Below are positions 43,793 to 52,812 of a DNA stretch of 64,000 nt, in pieces (positions within the stretch are counted from its first letter, which is position 1; each line of letters begins with the position of its first letter). The DNA is from Pedobacter frigidisoli (GTDB lineage Bacteria > Bacteroidota > Bacteroidia > Sphingobacteriales > Sphingobacteriaceae): positions 1 to 64,000 of the forward strand of contig NZ_SJSN01000002.1 in NCBI RefSeq assembly GCF_004331675.1, read 5' to 3'. The translations under genes were made by a program, and so were the position numbers. The notes under the pieces are model-generated. The model was not told where the DNA came from, made no database searches, and saw only the letters and a list, made by a program, of their open reading frames with translations.

Positions 43793-43966
43793 ATGAATTT
43801 CATATCGGATCTGGTAAAGGTAATTAATTCAATTAGTGAGCTTTATTCACCCTTTATTTGGGATATGATGTTTGAAACATTCTATTACAGGCCAAGTATT
43901 ATACAAGAAAAACTTGGGGCGGATCGTCAGGATGAATATCCTTTTTTGGAAATCTGCTTAGGGTAA
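43793..43966 (+). CDS. Possible 57-residue small protein
   Basis: An open frame with coding-like composition, containing MNFISDLVKVINSISELY at the start and YRPSIIQEKLGADRQDEYPFLE near the end. It is flanked by neither a clear promoter nor a terminator of its own, and I recognise no family. The position 130 bases after a tRNA gene would also fit the remnant of an inserted element. Low confidence as a gene. Confidence 0.3.
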   Translation: MNFISDLVKVINSISELYSPFIWDMMFETFYYRPSIIQEKLGADRQDEYPFLEICLG

Positions 43967-44133
43967 TTGGTTTTCCATTCAAAAAAGAAAACTTACCAAA
44001 TCCCTAAGGCTTACAATTTTTAATGTAGAATGGCTACGAAAGTCTAGCACATCACCACTTTAATCATTTAAAGAATTATCTATAACGGATACCAAATCAG
44101 AAAGTTACAACGCCACTATTCTAATTTATTTTT
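43967..44133. other. Spacer with no visible feature
   Basis: This AT-rich stretch, together with the rest of the 43717-44215 gap, holds only the doubtful small frame at 43793 and the terminator at 44134. I see nothing else in it. Confidence 0.4.
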
Positions 44134-44172
44134 AAGGTGTTCAGAAGCATTTTTTTTGCAATTGAACACCTT
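44134..44172 (-). terminator. Terminator of the phosphoesterase operon
   Basis: AAGGTGTTCA (44134-44143) pairs perfectly with TGAACACCTT (44163-44172). On the minus strand the stem is followed by AAAAATAAATT, so the T tract is poor and the element may rely on the stem. Confidence 0.6.
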
Positions 44173-44215
44173 GATTTTTATAGTTCATTAAGGGAATTAA
44201 TATTGACTTTTTCTT

Positions 44216-46654
44216 CTAGTCATCATCATCCTTTTTCTTCTTCTCCAGAATAACAAAAGCACTTCTCTTAGGTGCTGGCATAACCGAATTTTCACCTTTA
44301 ACAGATTTCCATACTACTTCATTTAAATCCAAATCAGGGGCAGAATCTTCTTTTGCAAAATTGAAAAATTCTGAACGTCTACTGCTTTCATTTACGGCAA
44401 CATTTCGGTTGTTTAAATTTATAGCTGGTTTTATTGCGTTATAAGGTGTAAAATCTGGTTTATTGGTAAAGCACTCAAATAATGGAACTGCTGCAGCATC
44501 GTATTGGCTCATTGGGGGCAAACCCAAAATAAGTTCCATTGTTCTTAAAAAACCGGATGTAGAATACATGGTATGCACAGCTGTGTTCCTTTTTACATAA
44601 GGGCCAACAACATAAGCTGGAGAGCGGTGTGCATCAACATGGTCAGGGCCGTTTTGGGCATCATCTTCTAAAATAAATACAACAGACTCCTTCCATACTG
44701 CGCTCTGTGATAGTTTCTCGAGTATTCGACCAACAGCAAGATCATTATCTGCTACGGCAGATTGTGGAGATACTTTTCCTTTTTTCTGTCCGCTGGTATG
44801 ATCATTCGAAACCCTTAACGTACTAAATTGTGGAACTGCATTGGCAACTAATAAGGAATCAAAATCCTTAATCCAAGCATCGGCTCGTACCTGATCGGTA
44901 ATATCCATATCAAAGCCTGGAGAGTTTGTGCACATGTGGCCCTGCAAAGATTTAATATTCGCTTTTGCGTAATCACCAAATTCACCATAACTGCGATAAG
45001 AAACACCAGCACGCTGGCAATAATCCCAAATGAAGCCACCTTTTGGATAAGTTACTGGTCTGCCACCTTCGTAATTTGTTGTTCCACCACGGGCACCGTA
45101 ACTTGTTGGCCAGGTTTTTTCGACCACATCTGTTGCATAGGCCGCCATACTCCAATTGTGTCCATCGGCGCTAACCTCGGCATCAACATAGAAATTATCT
45201 AGTAGCACATAATTCTCTGCAAAAGCATGCTGATTGGGCGTAATGCGTTTTCCAAAAAGCGTTAAAGAAGAATCACCATTTCCTTTTGGCATGTCGCCAA
45301 GTACCTGATCGTAAGTTCGGTTTTCTTTAATGATATAAAAGACATGTTTAATGGGCGATTTTTCACCTAGCTTACGTGGAATTGGGTTGCCCTCCTCACC
45401 ATCTGCGGTAATGGCCTTTTTATCGGAAAAGGGTGTATTTGCGTAAACTTGGCTAGTATATGTTTTTAATTGCTCAGGCTTTGGCACATCTATAAACGAG
45501 ATCGAACCCTTAAATAAACCTGCAATATACTGTAGTCTATTATTGGCTGTACTTCCCATTTGGTAGCCACTATTATCGGCTTTTGAAATTGGCTGCGGGC
45601 CTTTTGGATTTGCCAAAGAAGTATTTCCTTTTCCGTTGGTAACCATAATTTTGGAACCAATAACCTTAACACTTGTAGGATACCAGCCAACTGGAATAAA
45701 GCCTTGACTTTGACTTGTGCCTGGCTTGCTCACATCAAAAACCGCCAAGCAGTTATTATCGGCATTGGCAATATATAGCGTTTTTTCATTAATACTTAGC
45801 GCCAACCCATTTGTAGTTGATCCAGTAAGCTGGGTTGCATAAAGTGTTGTAGCGATGGTTTCTATAACCTTATTATTTGTTGTATTAATTACCGAAACCG
45901 TATTGTCATTTGCATTTGCAACAAAAAGATAATTGCCTTTTTTATTCAATAGAAGCTCATTCGGGTGATCGCCAACTGGGATAGAGGCAATTATCTTTTC
46001 TTCTGCTATGTTTACGATAGCAACTGCTCTACCGCCCCAAAGAGAGATGTATAGTTGTGTTTCGTCAGGAGAAAGCGCACAACTATAGGCAATTGCAGGC
46101 AGCTGAATTTTTTTTAATATTGTCTTTTTCGTTGGATCTATAATGTAGAGGCTGCTATCCTCTTTCGTTACCGTAAACAGTTTTGTGTTGTTTTTGTTAA
46201 CTGCAATTCCAGCTGGGCTTATTTTACCTTTGGGCCAAACCAAGCCTAGTTTGATGGTATCGCTTTCCGCTAGTTTATTCTCACGGATATTGAAGTTGAT
46301 AATGAGGTTATCGTTTCCTCCAGAAACATACAGGTGTTTTTCATCTTTGCTAAAAGCGAGACCGTACCAAGATTTCTTCAAAATTTTCTCATCTAAAATT
46401 TGTTCTGTTTTAGAATCAATTAGCTGGATCGACTGTGTACTTTGACCGTTATTGGTAACTGCAATAAATTTCCCTGAAGCACTAACTTGCATGTTTAAAG
46501 GCAGATCGCCTAATTGTAGAGAATGGCCAGCAGGACTTAACTTCCAGCCATTTGGCAAGAGAATTTGTTTGGTACTTTCGATCTTTCCCGGCCATTGTGC
46601 AGATACACTTTGAAAGGCAAGAATGAACATCGATACGAATAAATATTTTTTCAT
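44216..46654 (-). CDS. Secreted YncE-like beta-propeller / phosphoesterase fusion
   Basis: An 812-residue exported protein with a signal peptide at about 1-20 (LFVSMFILAFQSVSAQ). Residues 30-400 form a YVTN/YncE-type beta-propeller with repeated units such as LFVANANDNTVSVINTTNNKV. The C-terminal part is a PF04185-type phosphoesterase of the alkaline-phosphatase superfamily: IIKENRTYDQVLGD (about 440), ADGHNWSMAAYATD and FILEDDAQNGPDHVDAHRSP. Members include acid phosphatases and phospholipases C. The terminal poly-Asp/Lys tail is odd. I start at 46654 because the upstream frame has no signal peptide. It lies 16 bases after the outer-membrane protein gene. Confidence 0.88.
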   Translation of the reverse strand: MKKYLFVSMFILAFQSVSAQWPGKIESTKQILLPNGWKLSPAGHSLQLGDLPLNMQVSASGKFIAVTNNGQSTQSIQLIDSKTEQILDEKILKKSWYGLAFSKDEKHLYVSGGNDNLIINFNIRENKLAESDTIKLGLVWPKGKISPAGIAVNKNNTKLFTVTKEDSSLYIIDPTKKTILKKIQLPAIAYSCALSPDETQLYISLWGGRAVAIVNIAEEKIIASIPVGDHPNELLLNKKGNYLFVANANDNTVSVINTTNNKVIETIATTLYATQLTGSTTNGLALSINEKTLYIANADNNCLAVFDVSKPGTSQSQGFIPVGWYPTSVKVIGSKIMVTNGKGNTSLANPKGPQPISKADNSGYQMGSTANNRLQYIAGLFKGSISFIDVPKPEQLKTYTSQVYANTPFSDKKAITADGEEGNPIPRKLGEKSPIKHVFYIIKENRTYDQVLGDMPKGNGDSSLTLFGKRITPNQHAFAENYVLLDNFYVDAEVSADGHNWSMAAYATDVVEKTWPTSYGARGGTTNYEGGRPVTYPKGGFIWDYCQRAGVSYRSYGEFGDYAKANIKSLQGHMCTNSPGFDMDITDQVRADAWIKDFDSLLVANAVPQFSTLRVSNDHTSGQKKGKVSPQSAVADNDLAVGRILEKLSQSAVWKESVVFILEDDAQNGPDHVDAHRSPAYVVGPYVKRNTAVHTMYSTSGFLRTMELILGLPPMSQYDAAAVPLFECFTNKPDFTPYNAIKPAINLNNRNVAVNESSRRSEFFNFAKEDSAPDLDLNEVVWKSVKGENSVMPAPKRSAFVILEKKKKDDDD

Positions 46655-46670
46655 TTTAGAATATTTTATT

Positions 46671-47507
46671 TTAACGTAAATCAAAATTAACTAAAGCACG
46701 GATGGTATATCCGTTTCCAGAAGCTACAGATCCAATTTCACGAATGGCTTCTGAAGGGATTACTGAACTTCGTGTTGCATAAAAGACTGGTCCTCCCGAT
46801 AAGGAAAAAGCTAGTTTCGAATGATTTGGTGATAAGTTAATTGAGGGGCCGATCATTACCTTTGCACCACCTTCTGCTTCATCTTTCTCCCAAAAACCCT
46901 CCAAATCCTGTCCAATGGCTTCAAATCCTAAATACCATTCATCGCTAAGGCGATGTTGAAATCCCATTGCAGAAATAAAATCAAGTTTATCGCGAGATTT
47001 ATCAAATGCTTTTTCAAAACGTAAGTTACCAACTAATCTCCAGTTTTGCTTATCAAAGGAAACCGTTATTCGGCTAATTGCAGCGCCTACGTTAGACCAA
47101 TCTCTACTAAGGCCAAGTCCTGCGCCTAATCTAAAACCATAGGCATCCTTTCCTCCAATAAGGTCTCTAATAACTTCTGCCTGTTGCGCAGAGCTTATTC
47201 CACCACCATTTGCAAAACCAACAGAGGCTGTTGCATATAAGGTAAACCTACTTCCCAGGTAACCTTTTACTCCAAACTGTTGGCCAAGACCATTATAACC
47301 AAATTGGCCTGATGCATGCTCGGCATAACTTCCCGAGTAATGAATGTTCCATTTCTGGTTTTCAGAAGTTAGCGTATTCACTGAAAATAAAAAGGGTTGG
47401 GCAGTTTGCGATGATGAAGAAACAGACGGCTGAAGAACCGTTTTATTCTGGGCTTCGGAAAAGAAAAAGCTGAAGAAACCAATTGCAGTTAATAGTGTTT
47501 TTTTCAT
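46671..47507 (-). CDS. Outer-membrane beta-barrel-like protein
   Basis: A 278-residue exported protein that I cannot place in a named family. The signal peptide covers about 1-19 (LLTAIGFFSFFFSEAQ). The mature part consists of amphipathic, Gly- and aromatic-rich strands (FGVKGYLGSRFTLYATASVGFANG, YGFRLGAGLGLSRDW) ending in IRALVNFDLR, which suggests an outer-membrane barrel or a surface protein. It is the first gene of an operon with the phosphoesterase and may help export or bind its substrate. That role is inferred from position only. Confidence 0.7.
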   Translation of the reverse strand: MKKTLLTAIGFFSFFFSEAQNKTVLQPSVSSSSQTAQPFLFSVNTLTSENQKWNIHYSGSYAEHASGQFGYNGLGQQFGVKGYLGSRFTLYATASVGFANGGGISSAQQAEVIRDLIGGKDAYGFRLGAGLGLSRDWSNVGAAISRITVSFDKQNWRLVGNLRFEKAFDKSRDKLDFISAMGFQHRLSDEWYLGFEAIGQDLEGFWEKDEAEGGAKVMIGPSINLSPNHSKLAFSLSGGPVFYATRSSVIPSEAIREIGSVASGNGYTIRALVNFDLR

Positions 47508-47850
47508 GTTGTAATGAATGCTAAACCTTTAAGGTTGATAATCGCCCAAAAATAAGTTTGCTACATTAAGTTAATATTAATATGAACTACTGAACATAAA
47601 TATTACACAGCCATATTTTTATCATATGTTGAGGTGCTTTCTTTATTAATTTACAGATTTTTTTATAGACTACATGTAATATAGGTTTCAACGGATAGGA
47701 GATTGTTTCATATTTCGCTTTGTTACTTAATTAGGCTATTCTGTGAATTTTGTTCCTAGCTAACTGCCTGAAACTTTCACGCTGAAACATTAACCTAAAG
47801 ACTTTAATAGCTTAACACAAGCATTGAAATAAAAGATAACCTTTGTGCCA
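47508..47850. other. Divergent upstream region of the phosphoesterase operon
   Basis: The region has no gene. It contains a possible direct-repeat regulatory site on the minus strand at 47563-47580 and a promoter-like TAACCTTTG (47837-47845) five bases before the ATG at 47851. Confidence 0.5.
47563..47580 (-). promoter_or_regulatory. Candidate 7-4-7 direct-repeat operator
   Basis: On the minus strand TTAATAT-TAAC-TTAATGT gives two similar heptamers at an 11-base period, the layout of PhoB-type and other winged-helix response-regulator sites. It lies about 56 bases before the outer-membrane protein gene. A similar arrangement stands before susC at 52660-52677. In AT-rich DNA this may be chance. 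Confidence 0.25.
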
Positions 47851-48096
47851 ATGAAAAATCAGGATATGAATAACGAGCAGGCACAAATTAATAAAGATTT
47901 ACAAACGTTTATAGAGAAATTCGACCCACGAAAGTATAAGATGACTAAAGCTGGTGTAGAAATTAGAGGTATTATTGATATGTATAGAAATTTAACTCAT
48001 GCAAGAATGATCATTACAAATCTAGAACTTAATCTTACTGTTATACATACTGCCGACATGCTCAGCTATGGCGGTTTTCAGGTAAATGTAAATTAG
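47851..48096 (+). CDS. Small uncharacterised protein (81 residues)
   Basis: A soluble 81-residue protein of unknown family. An N-terminal charged helix (EQAQINKDLQTFIEKFD) is followed by the basic segment PRKYKMTKAGVEIRGIID and a hydrophobic C-terminal part (MIITNLELNLTVIHTADML) that is too polar to be a membrane helix. I use the ATG at 47851. A GTG two codons upstream overlaps the promoter-like TAACCTTTG. It stands between oppositely directed genes and may form a pair with the next small gene. Confidence 0.6.
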   Translation: MKNQDMNNEQAQINKDLQTFIEKFDPRKYKMTKAGVEIRGIIDMYRNLTHARMIITNLELNLTVIHTADMLSYGGFQVNVN

Positions 48097-48232
48097 GGCG
48101 AGGATTTTATTTTCGCTGACTAGCTATCATACCATAAGTATAATTGGGCATTGTTAAATTAATGTTATTTTAGATTTAACCTTAACATATCAATAATTTA
48201 ACATTGAGGTTTGAATTGGCTAACTTCGTGGC

Positions 48233-48469
48233 GTGAATTTCCCTTTATACATCTATTACGAGCTTTTGATCCGTTTATCTGCTATTGATTCCGAATTAGG
48301 AGAATATTTATCAACCTCTCAAAACCAAAATGTTTGCATTCTAAGAACCACTAATGGAACAATTCTAGTTCCTACGGCGATTTTAATAAAACAATTTGAG
48401 TCTCCCGATCTAATTACGACTAATGAACTTGTGGAGTTGGCATCTGGTTTTAAGGCAAATTACCTCTAA
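48233..48469 (+). CDS. Small uncharacterised protein with GTG start (78 residues)
   Basis: A 78-residue soluble protein without a recognised domain. It has helices at about 5-23 and a strand pair NVCILRTTNGTILVPTAILI (about 33-52) resembling a small beta-sheet domain, then a C-terminal helix. The only good start is GTG at 48233, which stands four bases after TAACTTCG, a degenerate -7 box. This is the same spacing seen at recR and the Hpt gene and supports the GTG. Confidence 0.55.
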   Translation: MNFPLYIYYELLIRLSAIDSELGEYLSTSQNQNVCILRTTNGTILVPTAILIKQFESPDLITTNELVELASGFKANYL

Positions 48470-48687
48470 GCAACGAAATATTAACAATAGTTTAATTTTC
48501 TAATTATATCAGCCGCTTAACTTTGTGATGTAAATATTTGGTTAATATTACAGGTTTAGTTAGTTGATGAGAATAAGCTATAATGGATTTTATGGCTTAT
48601 TTTGTTTAAAAGGTAAAAAAAATCGGATTGAAAGTTTGCGATAAATCCCTCAACAGAAAATATAAAGCCGTATTAAATCGATATGTA
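48470..48687. other. Spacer with a promoter-like box
   Basis: TAACTTTG at about 48513-48520 is an exact -7 match. A 25-codon frame starting at 48567 follows it, but I see no support that it is expressed. Confidence 0.3.
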
Positions 48688-49509
48688 TTAATCATGTAAT
48701 ACCAAAATAGCCTTAACTGATCTATTCATCACCTGATTTACCGTACTGCTTGTAAAAAGGCGATAGATAATGTTGTGATGATGTTTAACGAGGCACAAAA
48801 TATCGGTATGGTTGTTTTTAATAAAATCAATTATGCCATTTGGGGCACTATTATCTCTAATGTAATTAAATTCTATTTCTGTATGAGGAAGCAATTCCCT
48901 AATTCTTTTCTCACCAGTTTGTATGTGCAAATCATCCGATTTTTCTGCAACATAAAGCACCTGCATTTTTTTGGTGCCCGATGCTCTTAGCATTTCATTT
49001 AATGCGTTTACATCTTTATTGGATAATTTTGTCTCATAATCCGTTGCCAATGTAATAATAGGTGAGCTTGGGGAATTACTTTCCAATGGAACGATTAACG
49101 TTGGTATTCTCATTTTTGTTACCACACTACTTGCGTTGCTGCCTACAATACCACTAATTCCTGTTGAACCAGTAATGCCCATAACTAGTAATTCGACTGG
49201 TTTATCTTCTATATATTTTGTGATAACAGTCTTTAAAAATCCAACATCACAAATGGTTGTTGTTTTAATTTCTGCTAAATCTTGTCTTGCAGCGATATTC
49301 TCTGTCCATGCCTTTAAGGCCGCTCTTTTATTGTTGTAGTAAGAATCTATAAATATTGCGTTATATGTGCTGTTGTTAATTCCTTCGGTAGGGTGAATGG
49401 CATGAATGGCTACAACTTCCATATTTAAGATTTTCGCCATGGCCAGTGCATAACAAAGCGCATTATCTGCACTAAGCGAAAAATCTGTTGCTACGAGTAT
49501 TTGTTTCAT
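48688..49509 (-). CDS. Universal stress protein, two tandem Usp domains
   Basis: A 273-residue cytoplasmic protein made of two UspA domains (about 1-143 and 148-273). The first starts MKQILVATDFSLSADNAL and ends with the nucleotide-binding motif GITGSTGISGIVGSNASSVV (about 114-133). The second retains the strand order but lacks an obvious G-x2-G-x9-G-[ST] motif, a common asymmetry in Bacteroidota tandem Usp proteins. It follows the phosphate transporter gene by 32 bases on the same strand and is probably co-transcribed with it. Confidence 0.9.
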   Translation of the reverse strand: MKQILVATDFSLSADNALCYALAMAKILNMEVVAIHAIHPTEGINNSTYNAIFIDSYYNNKRAALKAWTENIAARQDLAEIKTTTICDVGFLKTVITKYIEDKPVELLVMGITGSTGISGIVGSNASSVVTKMRIPTLIVPLESNSPSSPIITLATDYETKLSNKDVNALNEMLRASGTKKMQVLYVAEKSDDLHIQTGEKRIRELLPHTEIEFNYIRDNSAPNGIIDFIKNNHTDILCLVKHHHNIIYRLFTSSTVNQVMNRSVKAILVLHD

Positions 49510-49541
49510 TTTTTTGGATTACTAAATTTATCTAAAACTAT

Positions 49542-50960
49542 TTAAACAAACAGATGGAAAAGCATGAATAACAATATTGCCAAAACTATCGATACGGGTA
49601 AGGTTAAAACCCATGCAAGTCCAATGTTTTTTAAGGTATTGCTGTTAAGGTTTCCTTTTCCGCCAGATGCTACCATTGCGCCGGCAATGCCGCTTGATAG
49701 AACGTGGGTAGTGCTAACTGGTAATCCAAATGCTGTACTTAACCCAATTGTTGATGCAGCAACGATTTCGGAAGTGGCACCCTGCGCATAATTTAAATGT
49801 TCGTTTCCGATTTTTTCGCCGATGGTAACTACTATTCTTTTCCATCCTATCATGGTGCCAAGGCCGAGGGATATCGATATAAGTAAAACAACCCAAAGTG
49901 GCGCAAACTCCACTAATTTGGATAATTCATGCATATTTTTAGAAAGTATTTCCTCATCAGCTTTGTTCAGGATTATTGTTTTATCTTCCTTAACCGTTTT
50001 TATAGATGAGATTACCTCTTCAATCTGTTTGCGGAATTTATAAGTATTGTGCTTATCTGTCTCGTTTTTTAAACCGAGATGGAATTTAGCTTTCTCTATT
50101 TTGCTCGTGAAAGATTTGATATTGATCTTTTTGCCCTGATTTAATACCGCAACTTTTTGAAGAACCTGTTCGGTTTGATTAAGTTGTAAAAGTACCTTAT
50201 CGTTAGCGATGGAATGGTTTACGGCAAACCTTGCTGGTAAAAACGCAATTAAAATTAACATTAGCAATCCAACGCCTTTCTGTCCATCATTACTTCCGTG
50301 GAAGAAACTTACTAGCGTACAGGTTGTGATTAAGATTCCTCGGATAATTAATGGAGGTCTATCGTTTTCGCCATGTGGAATATGAAATAGTGCATGATAT
50401 TTTATTACATGTTTAAGAAAGTACATTAATAACATAGCGAGGCCAAATCCAATAATGGGTGATAATATTAAGGATAGACCAATTTCTTCGGCTTTGCCCC
50501 AATTTACTCCGTTTCCACCATAGTACCAGGTAAAAGCTAAACCAGCACCAATCATTGCACCAATCATGGTATGTGAACTAGAACAGGGGATACCTAAATA
50601 CCATGTGCCGAGGTTCCACGCAATGGATGCCAATAATACGGCAAGAACCATACAAGCGCCGACACCAGTTGGTAAATTCATTAATGCATCGAGGGGAACG
50701 AGTTTTAAAATTCCCATCGCAACAGCAATACCTCCAGTAAAAACACCCATAAAATTCCAAAAACCCGACCATGGAATGGCTATAACTGGCTTAAGCGCTT
50801 TGGTATATATAACCGTTGCTACGGCATTGGCGGTATCGTGAAAGCCGTTTACGAATTCAAAGCCGACTACTGCAATTAAACAAACAATAAATATTATTAG
50901 TAAGGGTGTACTTAAATCGGTGTTACCAATAAAAGGGAGGGCTGTGCAAAAAAGCGGCAT
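49542..50960 (-). CDS. PiT-family inorganic phosphate transporter
   Basis: A 472-residue inner-membrane permease for phosphate, driven by protons or sodium. The signature GFEFVNGFHDTANAVATVIYTKAL is at about residues 33-56, and the second-half signature is VSTTHVLSSGIAGAMV near 420. About ten membrane segments are visible. A cytoplasmic loop of about 130 residues (about 235-370) separates the halves. The open frame begins with a TTG at 51008, but the first ATG is at 50960 and places the first helix near residues 18-35. It sits in the phosphorus-related part of the window. Confidence 0.92.
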   Translation of the reverse strand: MPLFCTALPFIGNTDLSTPLLIIFIVCLIAVVGFEFVNGFHDTANAVATVIYTKALKPVIAIPWSGFWNFMGVFTGGIAVAMGILKLVPLDALMNLPTGVGACMVLAVLLASIAWNLGTWYLGIPCSSSHTMIGAMIGAGLAFTWYYGGNGVNWGKAEEIGLSLILSPIIGFGLAMLLMYFLKHVIKYHALFHIPHGENDRPPLIIRGILITTCTLVSFFHGSNDGQKGVGLLMLILIAFLPARFAVNHSIANDKVLLQLNQTEQVLQKVAVLNQGKKINIKSFTSKIEKAKFHLGLKNETDKHNTYKFRKQIEEVISSIKTVKEDKTIILNKADEEILSKNMHELSKLVEFAPLWVVLLISISLGLGTMIGWKRIVVTIGEKIGNEHLNYAQGATSEIVAASTIGLSTAFGLPVSTTHVLSSGIAGAMVASGGKGNLNSNTLKNIGLAWVLTLPVSIVLAILLFMLFHLFV

Positions 50961-51134
50961 AATAACTGTTGAATATCCTATACAAAAAATGGTAGTTGTA
51001 TTTACCAAATAACAGTATTAGTACTCGTTTAAAAGTATGTTTTATGTTAACTAATTGTTATCATATTTATTGCTTTTAATTCGGTTTACTATTTTAAAGG
51101 TGTGATGAAATAGAAAGCTAAAATCAATTATAGA

Positions 51135-51863
51135 TTAAATATATAAAGGCGCCATCATTCTCCAATAATGAGGTCGATGGGCATTGCTACCCCAGGTGTG
51201 AAATTGGTTTGAAACACCTTTACTCCAGAGTAAATTACTTAAATGCTGATTGCCATTTAAAAATGGATCTGTTTCTCCTACGGCAAGAATAATTTCAAGA
51301 TTTTTAGTAGATGTTAATAATTCCTGATCATTAAGATTAGCGATGTATTGGGCGGGCATATTGAAATAAACTTCATCGCTCCTAAAGCCACTAAGCAAAT
51401 CCTTAAAGTCTCCTGGTGCATCCGTAAGATCGTATCTTCCGCTAATGCCTACTGCTTTTTTAAATAACCAAGGGTGTTTTAACGCCAAATTCATTGCATG
51501 GTAAGCGCCCATACTACAGCCTGCTGTTTCTATAAAACCTCCAGTATTCTTCGATTGGATAAATGGAATTACTTCTTCAAGTATGTATTTCTCATAACTT
51601 AAATGGCGATCGATTCGAACAGATGGGAATGCATTCTCGTTGTAGAAACTTTCTGCATCGATGCTATCTACGCAAAATAATTGAATTTCTCCATTGTTGA
51701 TTTGCGTACCGAGCGATTCCACAATGCCCCAATTTTCATAATCATAAAACCTTGCCATTCGTGTGGGAAAAAAAAGAACTGCCCTGCCTTGATGACCAAA
51801 AATAAGCAGCTCCATGTCTCTTTGTAGGCTATTGCTAAACCACTTGTGGTATTCCCTATTCAT
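51135..51863 (-). CDS. Esterase-family alpha/beta hydrolase
   Basis: A 242-residue cytoplasmic hydrolase of the putative-esterase (PF00756-like) group. The N-terminal MNREYHKWFSNSLQRDMELLIFGHQG and FFPTRMARFYDYENWG are typical, the nucleophile lies in AGCSMGAYHA (about Ser119) and the likely histidine in HTWGSNAHRPHYWRMM near the end. There is no signal peptide. The substrate is unknown. It lies 63 bases downstream of the SGNH hydrolase gene on the same strand, so the two may form an operon. Confidence 0.8.
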   Translation of the reverse strand: MNREYHKWFSNSLQRDMELLIFGHQGRAVLFFPTRMARFYDYENWGIVESLGTQINNGEIQLFCVDSIDAESFYNENAFPSVRIDRHLSYEKYILEEVIPFIQSKNTGGFIETAGCSMGAYHAMNLALKHPWLFKKAVGISGRYDLTDAPGDFKDLLSGFRSDEVYFNMPAQYIANLNDQELLTSTKNLEIILAVGETDPFLNGNQHLSNLLWSKGVSNQFHTWGSNAHRPHYWRMMAPLYI

Positions 51864-51926
51864 TAATTTAAACTTTATGGAAAATTAATAATTTAATGTT
51901 AGTATGATATTAATTTCTGGTAATGA

Positions 51927-52514
51927 TTAAAGCAGTTTTTGATTGACGATTTTACGCCAAAGTTGATAACCTTCTTTACTTAAATGGAGTCCGTCATGAT
52001 CATAATAAGCTGGATTTGGCTTTCCCGATTTATCAAGCATTTTTTTAAATACATCGATAAATCTCCAATTTCCATTTAACTTAATGATCTCACTTTCGAT
52101 TAAATTATTAGTGTATTTGAATTGATCAGCCATGTGCCAACGCAATAAACTTGGTTTTAGGGAAATAAAAAAACAGGGGATGTCTCCAAATCGTAAGTTC
52201 ACTTTAGCTAATAACTGCTGAAAAAATATAAAAATTTCTTCAGGGTTCCTACCATCTCCCAAATCATTGTCTCCTGCATATACAACAAGCATTTTGGGTT
52301 TATAACCTATCATAATACGTTCAAAAAACCATACACAAGCCTCTAATGTCGATCCGCCGAAAGCAAGGTTAGTTACTTTTCTGTCTGTAAAATCTTCTTC
52401 GAGCGTATTCCATAACCTGATGGATGAACTGCCGTAAAATATAATTCCAGGGTTTGCTCTCTCTTGTTCATTTCTTTTTTCGAGTGCTTTCACCTCTTCT
52501 TCGTACCAAAACAT
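51927..52514 (-). CDS. SGNH/GDSL-type hydrolase
   Basis: A 195-residue hydrolase. The four SGNH blocks are visible: the serine in FYGSSSIRLW (about 28-37), glycine in FGGSTLEA, asparagine in AGDNDLGDG (about 80-88), and the catalytic Asp-His pair in DHDGLHLSKEGY (about 173-184). No signal peptide is present. Such enzymes act on lipids, acetylated sugars or other esters. TATCTTTA at 52520-52527 on the minus strand could be a -7 box five bases before the ATG. It diverges from susC. Confidence 0.87.
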   Translation of the reverse strand: MFWYEEEVKALEKRNEQERANPGIIFYGSSSIRLWNTLEEDFTDRKVTNLAFGGSTLEACVWFFERIMIGYKPKMLVVYAGDNDLGDGRNPEEIFIFFQQLLAKVNLRFGDIPCFFISLKPSLLRWHMADQFKYTNNLIESEIIKLNGNWRFIDVFKKMLDKSGKPNPAYYDHDGLHLSKEGYQLWRKIVNQKLL

Positions 52515-52812
52515 ATTGTTAAAGATAAATAAGATATGGACTTGTTAAAATGCACTTTAAGTTAAGTTTTTGTAAGCTCATTTATTTGGTTATAAGAGAG
52601 CGACATAAGGTGCTTTGTTAAGTTAATGGTTTCTGAATAGTTGTTGGACACAAAATCGCTTAACATTTTATTAAACTAAGGCACCTTTTTTAACAATTAA
52701 ATAATCCTATCTAACCAAATTCCTAACGCACTCGGTACATCTTTGTGGCGCATTCTAAATGCTGGAATAATTTGCTAAGAATGTGTTTCCAAACAATCAT
52801 AACTAATCATTC
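52515..52812. other. Divergent regulatory region before susC
   Basis: No gene lies here. It holds the -7-like TATCTTTA of the SGNH gene (minus), several TTAAC-rich motifs, a candidate direct-repeat site at 52660-52677, and CATCTTTG (about 52738-52745), a possible -7 box for the susC transcript with an untranslated leader of about 65 bases. Confidence 0.5.
52660..52677 (+). promoter_or_regulatory. Candidate 7-4-7 direct-repeat operator before susC
   Basis: TTAACAT-TTTA-TTAAACT shows two similar heptamers at an 11-base period about 61 bases before the susC -7 box. A comparable site is at 47563-47580, and a weaker one at 61283-61300 (TTAATAT-TGAG-GTAAAAT). A phosphate-responsive regulator is an attractive but unproven reader. 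Confidence 0.28.

Noticed and set aside
43793..43966. Idea that this is an integrase remnant at tRNA-Leu(GAG)
   Set aside because: No integrase motif, no repeated tRNA 3' end downstream that would mark an att site, and normal core genes on both sides.
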